A DNA stretch of 8,509 nucleotides from an uncultured Methanomicrobiales archaeon (GTDB lineage Archaea; Thermoplasmatota; Thermoplasmata; Methanomassiliicoccales; Methanomethylophilaceae). A program made the translations under genes and the position numbers. The notes below the pieces were generated by a model that saw only the letters and a list, made by a program, of their open reading frames with translations, was not told the origin of the DNA and made no database searches. This document shows, one piece after another, positions 1 through 5,748 of this stretch. Positions within the stretch are counted from its first letter, which is position 1. Every line of letters begins with the position of its first letter. The DNA lies in contig CALAVG010000070.1 in NCBI GenBank assembly GCA_937892275.1, positions 1 to 8,509 on the forward strand, in the 5' to 3' direction.

Positions 1-54
1 TTCCGATCTGTCTGACCTTTCGACCTAATCCTCTTGATAACGCTCTAAGATATG

Positions 55-70
55 ATTTGTTAACACAAAT
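55..70. repeat. Perfect inverted repeat upstream of the antiporter gene
   Basis: ATTTGT and ACAAAT (6 bp each) flank a TAAC spacer, making a 16-bp dyad about 37 bp before the antiporter start. It lies in an AT-rich leader that contrasts with the GC-richer coding DNA. A regulator-binding site is possible from its position and symmetry, but short AT-rich dyads also occur by chance. No clear Shine-Dalgarno sequence or strong TATA box was identified in 1-106, so the promoter of the downstream gene is not assigned. Confidence 0.3.
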
Positions 71-106
71 TATTCTACTAGGAAGTCCATATAGAAGCGG
101 GATACT

Positions 107-1954
107 ATGGACGAAATAGCGATGATGGTCAGCCTAGCATTGTTCTTGCTTCTGTCTGCAGTCTGTTCCATAGTGTTCAACAAGCTCAAACTGCCGCCGC
201 TGATAGGCTATCTGATGGCGGGTATCCTCGTCAGCAACTTCTTCTCCATCGACGAGGAGGGGGAATCCGTCGTGGAGATTCTGTCCCAGATGGGATTGAT
301 CATGCTGATGTTCTGCATCGGTATGGAGATCAACCTCAAGAAAATCAAAAAACAGGGTGCCTTCGCCATCGAGGTGGCGTTGGTTCAGCTGCCACTGATG
401 GTCCTGGGAGGTGTCATAGCTGGAACGCTGATGGGAATGGATATGGTGCAGAGCATCTGTCTCGGAGGCATAATCTCCGGATCGAGCACTGCCGTGGTCC
501 TTGCCGTCCTGAAGTCACAGAACCGTCTGGATAAGGATCACATCGAGATGCTCGTGCTGATAACCATCATGGAGGATATCGGACAGGTCATCATCCTGTC
601 GATGATCACCCCTATGTTGGCCGGTACGGAGCTGGATACCAACGGGCTTATTGCCATGATCATCAGCATCTTCGCTTTCATGGTGATCAGTATCCTGGTC
701 GGGCTAAAGTTCATGCCCCGTGTAGTCAACTGGGTGTCGGATAACGTTTCGATGGAGGTTCTGGTGATCTTCTGCATCGGTCTGGCCTTCGGCATGGCGC
801 TTGTAGCAGATTACGCCGGACTCTCTGTCGCCATCGGTGCCTTCCTGATGGGTATGATGATAGCATCCAGCAGGAAAAGCAAGGACATCCTGAGAGATAT
901 CGAGCCGATGAAGAACGTCTTCATGGCCATGTTCTTCATTTCCGTGGGAATGGAAATCAAGCTGTCCACTCTGTGGGAGAACGTCGGTCTGATCATCGGT
1001 CTGTACATCCTGTATCTGGTGCTGAAATCGAGCACTGTGTTCCTTGGATATTGGATAGGCAACGAGAAGCCCCGCACGGGATTCCTCTCCGCCATCGGAT
1101 TGGTCGCAATGGGAGAGTTCGCGTTCATCATCGCGAAAGAGGCACTGAATCACGGTGTCGTCGACGAGGCGTTCTACACATCCGTCATCGGTGCGGCCTT
1201 GCTGTCGATGATAATGCTGCCGTTGCTGACCAGATCGTCGGAGGCCGTTTGGGATAACGCGGTGGCCGCATGCCCGAAGAGGTTGATGTCGTACTTCAAC
1301 AGGATCAACGCTGCAAGGGATTCACTCTACTCCAACATCTCCAATTCCTCCAGGAGGACCAGGAAGGAGTTCAGCAGACTGATGACCCTGAACTATGTGT
1401 GTCTGCTTCTCGCTGCAGCAGTGGAGGTTCTATTCGTCCTGATTAACCCTGCTATTCCGGAGTGGCTGTCCCAATATGTAGCTGGATCCGTTCTGACATG
1501 GAGCATCCTGTTCCTGCTGCTGAATCTGTTCCTGCTATACATACCGATATTCATGATAGTGTCTAACGTGAGGGCCGCCAGGAGGATCGGTAGCAAGGAT
1601 TCGGATGCCGCCCCTGTACAAGCGTCCGGTACCGCTCCGGGTGTGGCGGACATGTTTTTGATGTCCAATACCACCATTCTGAGTATGATGATCTCCATCA
1701 TCATACTGATCATCGTCCCGAACAACATCGGCATGTGGGAGCATTTCGCGGTGCTGTTCCTGGCACTGTTCATCCTGTTCTTCTACAACCGGAGGAATCT
1801 CGCCAGAGCCTTGGAGAAGAGGTCCTACGAGGAGGACGATTCTCAGTACGAGGTGGATCTCGATACATTCAGGCAGGATATCCATCGCAAGTATGTGGAG
1901 CGGAACGGTGAGAAGGAACGTATCGGTCCTGCCAAAGAGAATGAGAAGAAGTAA
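107..1954 (+). CDS. CPA2-family cation/proton antiporter (Kef/NapA-like)
   Basis: This is an integral membrane protein of the monovalent cation:proton antiporter-2 family, expected to exchange Na+ or K+ for H+ across the cytoplasmic membrane. Residues about 5-375 form the exchanger domain, with many hydrophobic segments. Family-type motifs include PPLIGYLMAGI (30-40), MLMFCIGMEINLKK (66-79), SGSSTAVVLAVL (124-135), the acidic pair in IMEDIGQ (154-160, Glu156-Asp157), GAFLMGMMIASS (244-255), FFISVGMEI (276-284) and AMGEFAFIIAKEAL (334-347). A basic linker (about 385-425) is followed by roughly four further membrane helices (427-447, 461-485, 520-538, 545-560) and a charged C-terminal tail. No cytosolic TrkA-N/RCK nucleotide-binding domain is seen, unlike KefB/KefC. 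The ATG at 107 is the first in frame and gives a short tail before helix 1; the initiation signal is weak, and ATGs at codons 6 and 7 are alternatives. The ion specificity cannot be read from the sequence. It converges on the cbi operon and has no obvious functional link to it. Confidence 0.85.
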   Translation: MDEIAMMVSLALFLLLSAVCSIVFNKLKLPPLIGYLMAGILVSNFFSIDEEGESVVEILSQMGLIMLMFCIGMEINLKKIKKQGAFAIEVALVQLPLMVLGGVIAGTLMGMDMVQSICLGGIISGSSTAVVLAVLKSQNRLDKDHIEMLVLITIMEDIGQVIILSMITPMLAGTELDTNGLIAMIISIFAFMVISILVGLKFMPRVVNWVSDNVSMEVLVIFCIGLAFGMALVADYAGLSVAIGAFLMGMMIASSRKSKDILRDIEPMKNVFMAMFFISVGMEIKLSTLWENVGLIIGLYILYLVLKSSTVFLGYWIGNEKPRTGFLSAIGLVAMGEFAFIIAKEALNHGVVDEAFYTSVIGAALLSMIMLPLLTRSSEAVWDNAVAACPKRLMSYFNRINAARDSLYSNISNSSRRTRKEFSRLMTLNYVCLLLAAAVEVLFVLINPAIPEWLSQYVAGSVLTWSILFLLLNLFLLYIPIFMIVSNVRAARRIGSKDSDAAPVQASGTAPGVADMFLMSNTTILSMMISIIILIIVPNNIGMWEHFAVLFLALFILFFYNRRNLARALEKRSYEEDDSQYEVDLDTFRQDIHRKYVERNGEKERIGPAKENEKK

Positions 1955-1961
1955 AGAAAGG

Positions 1962-1978
1962 GGCGGGATGGACCCGCC
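1962..1978. terminator. GC-rich hairpin between convergent genes
   Basis: GGCGGG (1962-1967) and CCCGCC (1973-1978) form a perfect 6-bp GC stem with a 5-base loop, extendable by two G-T wobble pairs. It fills the 30-bp gap between the antiporter stop and the cbiK stop. The flanks are A-rich on the left and TTATTAT on the right, so transcripts from either side would carry a stem followed by T-rich sequence. This would suit a bidirectional terminator. In archaea, termination depends more on the T-rich stretch than on the hairpin, so the role is inferred from position and symmetry. Confidence 0.45.
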
Positions 1979-1984
1979 TTATTA

Positions 1985-2782
1985 TCATTGTTTGATCACC
2001 TGTGCCAGGTGGTCTAGGAACAGGTCCTGGAACGCCTTGTGCTCTCCGAGACCTTCGATGAGACATTCCACTTCGCATCCGGCATCGATGAACTTGGACT
2101 TCAGCGAATCCTCGTCATCTCCTGCCATGTCGTTGGTGGCATGATCCCCGGCGACCAGCATGAATGGTGCGAGAACGACCTTGCTATACTTGTGTCCGGA
2201 CATGAACCTCATGGTGTCCTCGAACGAGGGGAATCCCTCGACAGTCGTGACATACACGTGCTCGTATCCGAGCGCGACCAGCTTCATCTGCAGCTGGCAG
2301 TACGATGCGTTCGCATAGTGCTCGGAACCGTGTCCCATGAACACCATGGCCTTCCCGTTGGAGGGTCCGTCGAAGACCCTCTTCAGATACGATGCCTCCA
2401 TGGCCTCGATCACGGCGTCGTAGTCCTCCTCGGATGTGAGCAGGGGTTTGCTGATCCTGAGGCACTTGAACCTGTCCTTGAATCCGGCGGAGATGTTTAC
2501 CACGAAGTCGTACTCCGTACCGTTCATCACGTGGGTCGGCATCACGACGACCTTCTCGAATCCGTCATCGGCGAGTCTCTGGATTGCCTCATCGATGTAG
2601 TCGATGAAGAGTCCGTCCCTCTCCTTGAGCTTCTTGATGATCATCTTGCTGGTGAAGGCCCTTCTGACCTCCCAGTCGCTGTACTTTTCCTTTACCGCCC
2701 TCTCGACGGCGTCGATGGTCTTCTCGCGGGTCTCCTTGAAACTCGTTCCGAAGCTAACGACCAGTATCGCATTCTTGGACAT
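1985..2782 (-). CDS. cbiK: Anaerobic sirohydrochlorin cobaltochelatase CbiK
   Basis: This class II chelatase inserts Co2+ into sirohydrochlorin (or its precorrin-2 precursor), the committing step of the cobalt-early B12 route. At 265 residues it has the usual CbiK length, about twice that of the small archaeal CbiX. The N-terminal VVSFGTSFKETREKTI (8-23) is typical of CbiK, as is PTHVMNGTEYDF (82-93). Candidate metal ligands are His151 in MGHGSEH, Glu182 in TVEGFP and His214 in GDHATNDMAGD, matching in context and spacing the His145/Glu175/His207 set of Salmonella CbiK. No signal peptide is visible, so it should be cytosolic, unlike the exported CbiK variants of sulfate reducers. It is the last gene of the leftward operon, 13 bp after cbiC. 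GGAGAG (2788-2793) precedes the ATG at 2780-2782. Confidence 0.93.
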   Translation of the reverse strand: MSKNAILVVSFGTSFKETREKTIDAVERAVKEKYSDWEVRRAFTSKMIIKKLKERDGLFIDYIDEAIQRLADDGFEKVVVMPTHVMNGTEYDFVVNISAGFKDRFKCLRISKPLLTSEEDYDAVIEAMEASYLKRVFDGPSNGKAMVFMGHGSEHYANASYCQLQMKLVALGYEHVYVTTVEGFPSFEDTMRFMSGHKYSKVVLAPFMLVAGDHATNDMAGDDEDSLKSKFIDAGCEVECLIEGLGEHKAFQDLFLDHLAQVIKQ

Positions 2783-2795
2783 CGGATCTCTCCGT

Positions 2796-3425
2796 TCAGC
2801 CTTTGTAGTACATCATGGCGTTGCAGATGGTAGCGGCGATGTTGGATCCGCCCTTTCTTCCCACCGGGATGATGTAGGGCACATCCCTCTCGAGGATGAG
2901 CTCCTTGGATTCCACGACGTTCACGAATCCGACCGGAGCACCGATGATGAGTGCCGGTTTCAGTTCGCCGGCATCGATCATCTCCGCAAGCCTGACAAGA
3001 GCGGTGGGAGCGTTCCCGATGGCGAATATGACGGGGTGGTCCTTTGCGATCTCCGCGCCCTTCTCCATACAGATGGTCGCACGGGTGCATCCTCTCTCCT
3101 TCGCTTCCTTCACGACATCGTCGTCGCTGATGAAGCAGTGGACCTCTCCGCCGTACTCCTTCAGCTTGTTCTTGTTGATCCCCGCGGCGGCCATCTTCGT
3201 GTCGGTGACTATGTGGGCACCGCTCCTGATGGCCTTGACACCGATGTTCTCGGCATCCTTGGAGAACCTCAGATTGTCTGCGTAATCGAAGTCCGCGGAG
3301 GTGTGTATGCACCTCTTCACGATCGAGAACTGGGGTTCGGGCCATGTCCTTCCTCCGAGCTCCGATGTGATAATCTCCATGCTCCTCTTCTCTATGTCCT
3401 CTGGTTTCACTACTGTTATTGCCAT
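2796..3425 (-). CDS. cbiC: Cobalt-precorrin-8 methylmutase CbiC
   Basis: CbiC catalyses the 1,5-shift of the methyl group from C11 to C12, converting cobalt-precorrin-8 to cobyrinate, the last ring-forming step of the corrin pathway. The 209 residues match the usual length of about 200-210. His41 in RCIHTSADFDYADNLRFS (38-55) corresponds to the catalytic histidine of CobH/CbiC. Other family blocks are HIVTDTKM, FAIGNAPTAL (134-143), GAPVGFVNVVESK (162-174) and GRKGGSNIAAT (189-199), the last near the C-terminus as expected. It lies 12 bp after cbiH. GAGGTGA, which begins inside the cbiH stop codon (3433-3439), sits 7 bases before the ATG at 3423-3425. A nearby out-of-frame ATG at 3430-3432 lacks that spacing and opens only an antifamily frame. 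Confidence 0.95.
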   Translation of the reverse strand: MAITVVKPEDIEKRSMEIITSELGGRTWPEPQFSIVKRCIHTSADFDYADNLRFSKDAENIGVKAIRSGAHIVTDTKMAAAGINKNKLKEYGGEVHCFISDDDVVKEAKERGCTRATICMEKGAEIAKDHPVIFAIGNAPTALVRLAEMIDAGELKPALIIGAPVGFVNVVESKELILERDVPYIIPVGRKGGSNIAATICNAMMYYKG

Positions 3426-3437
3426 TTTCCATTCACC

Positions 3438-4172
3438 TCAGATTCTGTATCCTCTGGGAGTTATCATGCGGCCGTTCGTGGTGTATGTCTGCGAGTTCCC
3501 TATGATGACCATGCAGAACATATCCACGTCGGCCTTGTCGAGCTCACCGAGTGTGGTAATCTCCTTCCGCTCGTCATTGCGTCCGGCGTTGCGGACGATA
3601 CCGACGGGTGTGTCGGCGGAGCGGTGTTTCAACAATATCTGTTGAGTCTGATTCAGGTATTCGGTCCTCCCCTTGCTCTTAGGGTTGTAGAGACATACGA
3701 TCATGTCCCCCTGACCGGCGCAGTCGACCCTCTTCATGATGAGGTCGATCGGGGTCATGAGATCGGAGAGACTGATTATCGCGAGGTCGTGCATCAGGGG
3801 TGCTCCTAGCACCGATGCCGCCGTGGATGCTGCGGTTATTCCGGGGACGGTATCGATCTCGATATCCGCCTTCATCTCGTCGGCGAGCTGGTAGATGATA
3901 CCGGCCATACCGTAGATCCCGGAGTCTCCGGACGATATCATTGCAACATCCTTGCCGGCCATGGCATCCTCTATCGCCATCTTGCATCTGTCGACCTCCT
4001 TCATCATCCCGGTGGCCTTGTAGGTCTTGTCCGGGAAGTAGGGTTTGATCATGTTCACGTATGTGGTGTATCCGGTGACCACATCGGCGTTCTCGATGAC
4101 CTCCGCGGCCTTGAATGTCATGTGCTCCTTACCGCCGGGTCCGAAACCTACGACGTGGAGTCTTCCGGTCAT
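3438..4172 (-). CDS. cbiH: Cobalt-precorrin-3 C17-methyltransferase (ring contraction) CbiH
   Basis: CbiH transfers a methyl group from S-adenosylmethionine to C17 of cobalt-precorrin-3 and drives contraction to the corrin-type macrocycle, giving a delta-lactone intermediate (cobalt-precorrin-4). The 244-residue length matches CbiH/CobJ without the Fe-S C-terminal extension found in some homologues. Motifs in order: VVGFGPGG (7-14, SAM-binding loop), ISSGDSGIYGMAG (79-91), TVPGITAAS (108-116), HDLAIISLSDLMTP (128-141), LYNPKSKGR (161-169) and VRNAGR near 195. The HD..ISLSDLLTP block separates CbiH from the other methyltransferases of the family. The start ATG overlaps the cbiF stop in an ATGA junction, implying translational coupling. 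GGCGGTGG lies just upstream inside cbiF. Confidence 0.95.
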   Translation of the reverse strand: MTGRLHVVGFGPGGKEHMTFKAAEVIENADVVTGYTTYVNMIKPYFPDKTYKATGMMKEVDRCKMAIEDAMAGKDVAMISSGDSGIYGMAGIIYQLADEMKADIEIDTVPGITAASTAASVLGAPLMHDLAIISLSDLMTPIDLIMKRVDCAGQGDMIVCLYNPKSKGRTEYLNQTQQILLKHRSADTPVGIVRNAGRNDERKEITTLGELDKADVDMFCMVIIGNSQTYTTNGRMITPRGYRI

Positions 4173-4933
4173 TCGTCCACCGCCTTGCGGAACTCTGTCG
4201 AGAAGTTCTTGTCGTACAGTTTGGAGAGGTTGTAGTCTCCCTCGAGGAAGTTACCGACGACGGTGAGTGCGGTCTTGGTGATTCCAGCTTCCTTCACCTT
4301 CTGCTCGATGTCCGCAAGGGTTCCCCTAACGATCTTCTGGTCGGGCCATGTTGCCTTGTATACGACGGCGACGGGTGTCTCGGGAGGATATCCTCCCTCT
4401 ATGCACTGCTTCGACAGTTCATTTAGGAATCCGACCGAGAGGAAGATGACCATAGTGGCTCTGTGCCTTGCAAGGTCTACGAGTTTCTCTCCGGGGGGCA
4501 TTGGGGTCCTTCCCTCCATCCTTGTGAAGATGACCGTCTGGCTCTGGTTCTCTCCGGGTAGGGTGTACTCCTTCTTCAGGACCGCCGCGGTACCGAAGGC
4601 GGAACTGACTCCGGGGATGACCTCGTAGTCTATCCCGAGCTCGTCCAATCTATCCATCTGCTCCCTGTGGGCGCCGTAGATGGCGGGGTCACCGGTGTGG
4701 ACGCGGACGCACTTCTTCCCTTCGTCCTCGGCCTTCTTCATGACATCGATGACCTCGTCGAGGTGCATGTAGGCACTGTCGTAGATCTTCGCGTCCGGTT
4801 TGTGGCCGTCCATCACATGGGGGTTGACGAGGGAACCGGCGTAAATGATCACGTCAGCCTCGTCGATCTTCTTCTTTCCCTTGATTGTTATGAGCTCGGG
4901 GTCTCCGGGACCCGCTCCGATGAATGTTATCAT
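4169..4933 (-). CDS. cbiF: Cobalt-precorrin-4 C11-methyltransferase CbiF
   Basis: CbiF transfers a methyl group from S-adenosylmethionine to C11 of cobalt-precorrin-4, giving cobalt-precorrin-5A. The 254 residues match CbiF/CobM. Diagnostic blocks: ITFIGAGPGDPELITIKGK (2-20), YAGSLVNP (31-38), RVHTGDPAIYGAHREQM (77-93), VIPGVSSAFGTAA (105-117) and the CbiF/CobM-specific TRMEGRTPMPPGE (137-149). The GENQSQTVIFTR stretch is also typical of this subfamily. GGGAGG (4941-4946) lies 7 bases before the ATG at 4931-4933, within the end of cbiL. The start overlaps the cbiL stop as ATGA. No residue expected to be essential looks altered. Confidence 0.96.
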   Translation of the reverse strand: MITFIGAGPGDPELITIKGKKKIDEADVIIYAGSLVNPHVMDGHKPDAKIYDSAYMHLDEVIDVMKKAEDEGKKCVRVHTGDPAIYGAHREQMDRLDELGIDYEVIPGVSSAFGTAAVLKKEYTLPGENQSQTVIFTRMEGRTPMPPGEKLVDLARHRATMVIFLSVGFLNELSKQCIEGGYPPETPVAVVYKATWPDQKIVRGTLADIEQKVKEAGITKTALTVVGNFLEGDYNLSKLYDKNFSTEFRKAVDE

Positions 4934-5637
4934 TCTTTTTCCTCCCTTTTGATCAGCAGTGTTGTGAAATAACCGTATTTGTGACCTTTGACGACGGGTC
5001 CGATGTACTCGTCCTCCATACCGATGTTGCTCATGACCGTGATGTCCTCGAGCCCACGTCCCTTCTCGATGACCTTGTCCGCGATCTCGTCGACATGCTT
5101 GAAGGCCTTCATGACCACGATATTCTCGTGGTTGTCCAGGGCGTTCTCCAGTTTCTCGAACTGGGACACGTTGAACGGAATCACCACAAGCGATTCCTCA
5201 CCCATGGTGAGCGGAACACCGGCTAAGGATGCACCGTGGCAGAACGACGGTACTCCGGGAACCAGTTCGGTCTGATATCCTCTGGACTTGATCATCTTGT
5301 CGATACGCATGTATGTGCTGAAGATGCTCAGATCGCCCAAGGTGATCATGGCGATGCTCTTGCCGGATTTCAATGCCCCGCAGATGTCGTCGTACGCCTT
5401 CTTCCATCCCTTCTCGCGCTCCGCGTAGTCGGGATTCATGGAGAACACGTACTCCCTGACCTCCTTCTTGGAGACGTCTACGTTGGGCTTGATGATGTTG
5501 AGCGCTACGCTTCCCTCCCCTGCGGTCTTCACAGGATATGCGATGATGTCGCAGGAGTCGAGTATCAGTTTGGCCTTGATGGTGAGCAATCCCGGATCGC
5601 CGGGTCCCACGCTGATTCCGTATAGTTTGCCTGTCGT
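4930..5637 (-). CDS. cbiL: Cobalt-precorrin-2 C20-methyltransferase CbiL (apparent ACG start)
   Basis: CbiL adds a methyl group from S-adenosylmethionine at C20 of cobalt-factor II/cobalt-precorrin-2. Family blocks include KLYGISVGPGDPGLLTIKAK (4-23), DIIAYPVK (about 30-37), MITLGDLSIFSTYMRI (97-112) and LVPGVPSFCHGASLAGVPL (125-143). The first conventional start in frame is GTG at 5608-5610, but using it would delete KLYGIS, the first beta strand of the SAM domain, which is normally conserved. The expected M-x-G-K-L-Y-G-I start falls on ACG at 5635-5637, exactly 7 bases after GGAGG (5645-5649). The same spacing is seen for cbiF and cbiC. No ATG, GTG or TTG occurs in this frame from there up through the intergenic region to about 5728. 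From ACG the product is 235 residues, close to family length. It is the first gene of the leftward operon. Function is certain; the start codon is inferred. Confidence 0.92.
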   Translation of the reverse strand, partial: TTGKLYGISVGPGDPGLLTIKAKLILDSCDIIAYPVKTAGEGSVALNIIKPNVDVSKKEVREYVFSMNPDYAEREKGWKKAYDDICGALKSGKSIAMITLGDLSIFSTYMRIDKMIKSRGYQTELVPGVPSFCHGASLAGVPLTMGEESLVVIPFNVSQFEKLENALDNHENIVVMKAFKHVDEIADKVIEKGRGLEDITVMSNIGMEDEYIGPVVKGHKYGYFTTLLIKREEKE

Positions 5638-5644
5638 ACGTAAG

Positions 5645-5649
5645 CCTCC
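5645..5649 (-). promoter_or_regulatory. Shine-Dalgarno GGAGG that decides the cbiL start
   Basis: On the minus strand GGAGG lies 7 bases before the ACG codon at 5635-5637. GGGAGG before cbiF and GAGGTGA before cbiC also have 7-base spacers, so this is the local norm. It is 34 bases from the in-frame GTG at 5610, too far to serve that codon. The signal therefore supports initiation at ACG over the conventional alternative. Confidence 0.6.
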
Positions 5650-5676
5650 AGTTGGATGAGATGTCCCATCGGTATA

Positions 5677-5693
5677 TTGGACAGATAGACCAA
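5677..5693. promoter_or_regulatory. Imperfect palindrome near the predicted cbiL transcription start
   Basis: TTGG (5677-5680) and CCAA (5690-5693) flank a 9-base spacer, with one additional symmetric C/G pair inside (5682/5688), forming a 17-bp imperfect dyad centred on 5685. It lies just leftward of the AT-rich promoter island, about where a leftward archaeal transcript would begin. It could be an operator for the cbiL operon. This rests on symmetry and position only. Confidence 0.22.
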
Positions 5694-5694
5694 A

Positions 5695-5713
5695 CGAAAA
5701 TAAAATAGTATAT
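5695..5713. promoter_or_regulatory. AT-rich divergent promoter island (candidate BRE/TATA elements)
   Basis: This is the most AT-rich patch between the two operons. Rightward, CGAAA (5695-5699) followed by ATAAAATA (5700-5707) resembles an archaeal BRE plus TATA box, which would place a cbiD transcript start near 5728-5735 and give a very short leader. Leftward, the complementary strand reads ATATACTATTTTATTTT, also TATA-like, giving cbiL a leader of roughly 40 bases that includes its Shine-Dalgarno sequence. cbiD has no evident Shine-Dalgarno sequence, which suits a short-leader message. The exact boxes are inferred; that promoters for both operons lie in 5638-5748 is nearly forced by the layout. 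Confidence 0.45.
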
Positions 5714-5748
5714 CCTTTACCGACTACGAACGACAGCTCTGATGGACC

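Noticed and set aside
3..119. An open frame at the left edge that could be the tail of an upstream gene
   Set aside because: It is about 39 codons in AT-rich DNA unlike the coding regions, runs into the antiporter start and shows no recognisable protein end.
2039..2833. A 264-codon plus-strand open frame opposite cbiK
   Set aside because: It is the complement of cbiK, whose metal ligands and family motifs are intact; the shadow translation is rich in H, D and V and shows no family motif.
2604..3809. A 401-codon plus-strand open frame spanning cbiK, cbiC and cbiH
   Set aside because: It is wholly antisense to three well-supported cbi genes, crosses their boundaries and has no recognisable domain. 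It arises from codon bias in GC-rich coding DNA.
5638..5748. A cobalamin riboswitch in the divergent region
   Set aside because: The region is too short for the structure in either direction, no B12-box-like sequence is visible, and cobalamin riboswitches are essentially a bacterial device.
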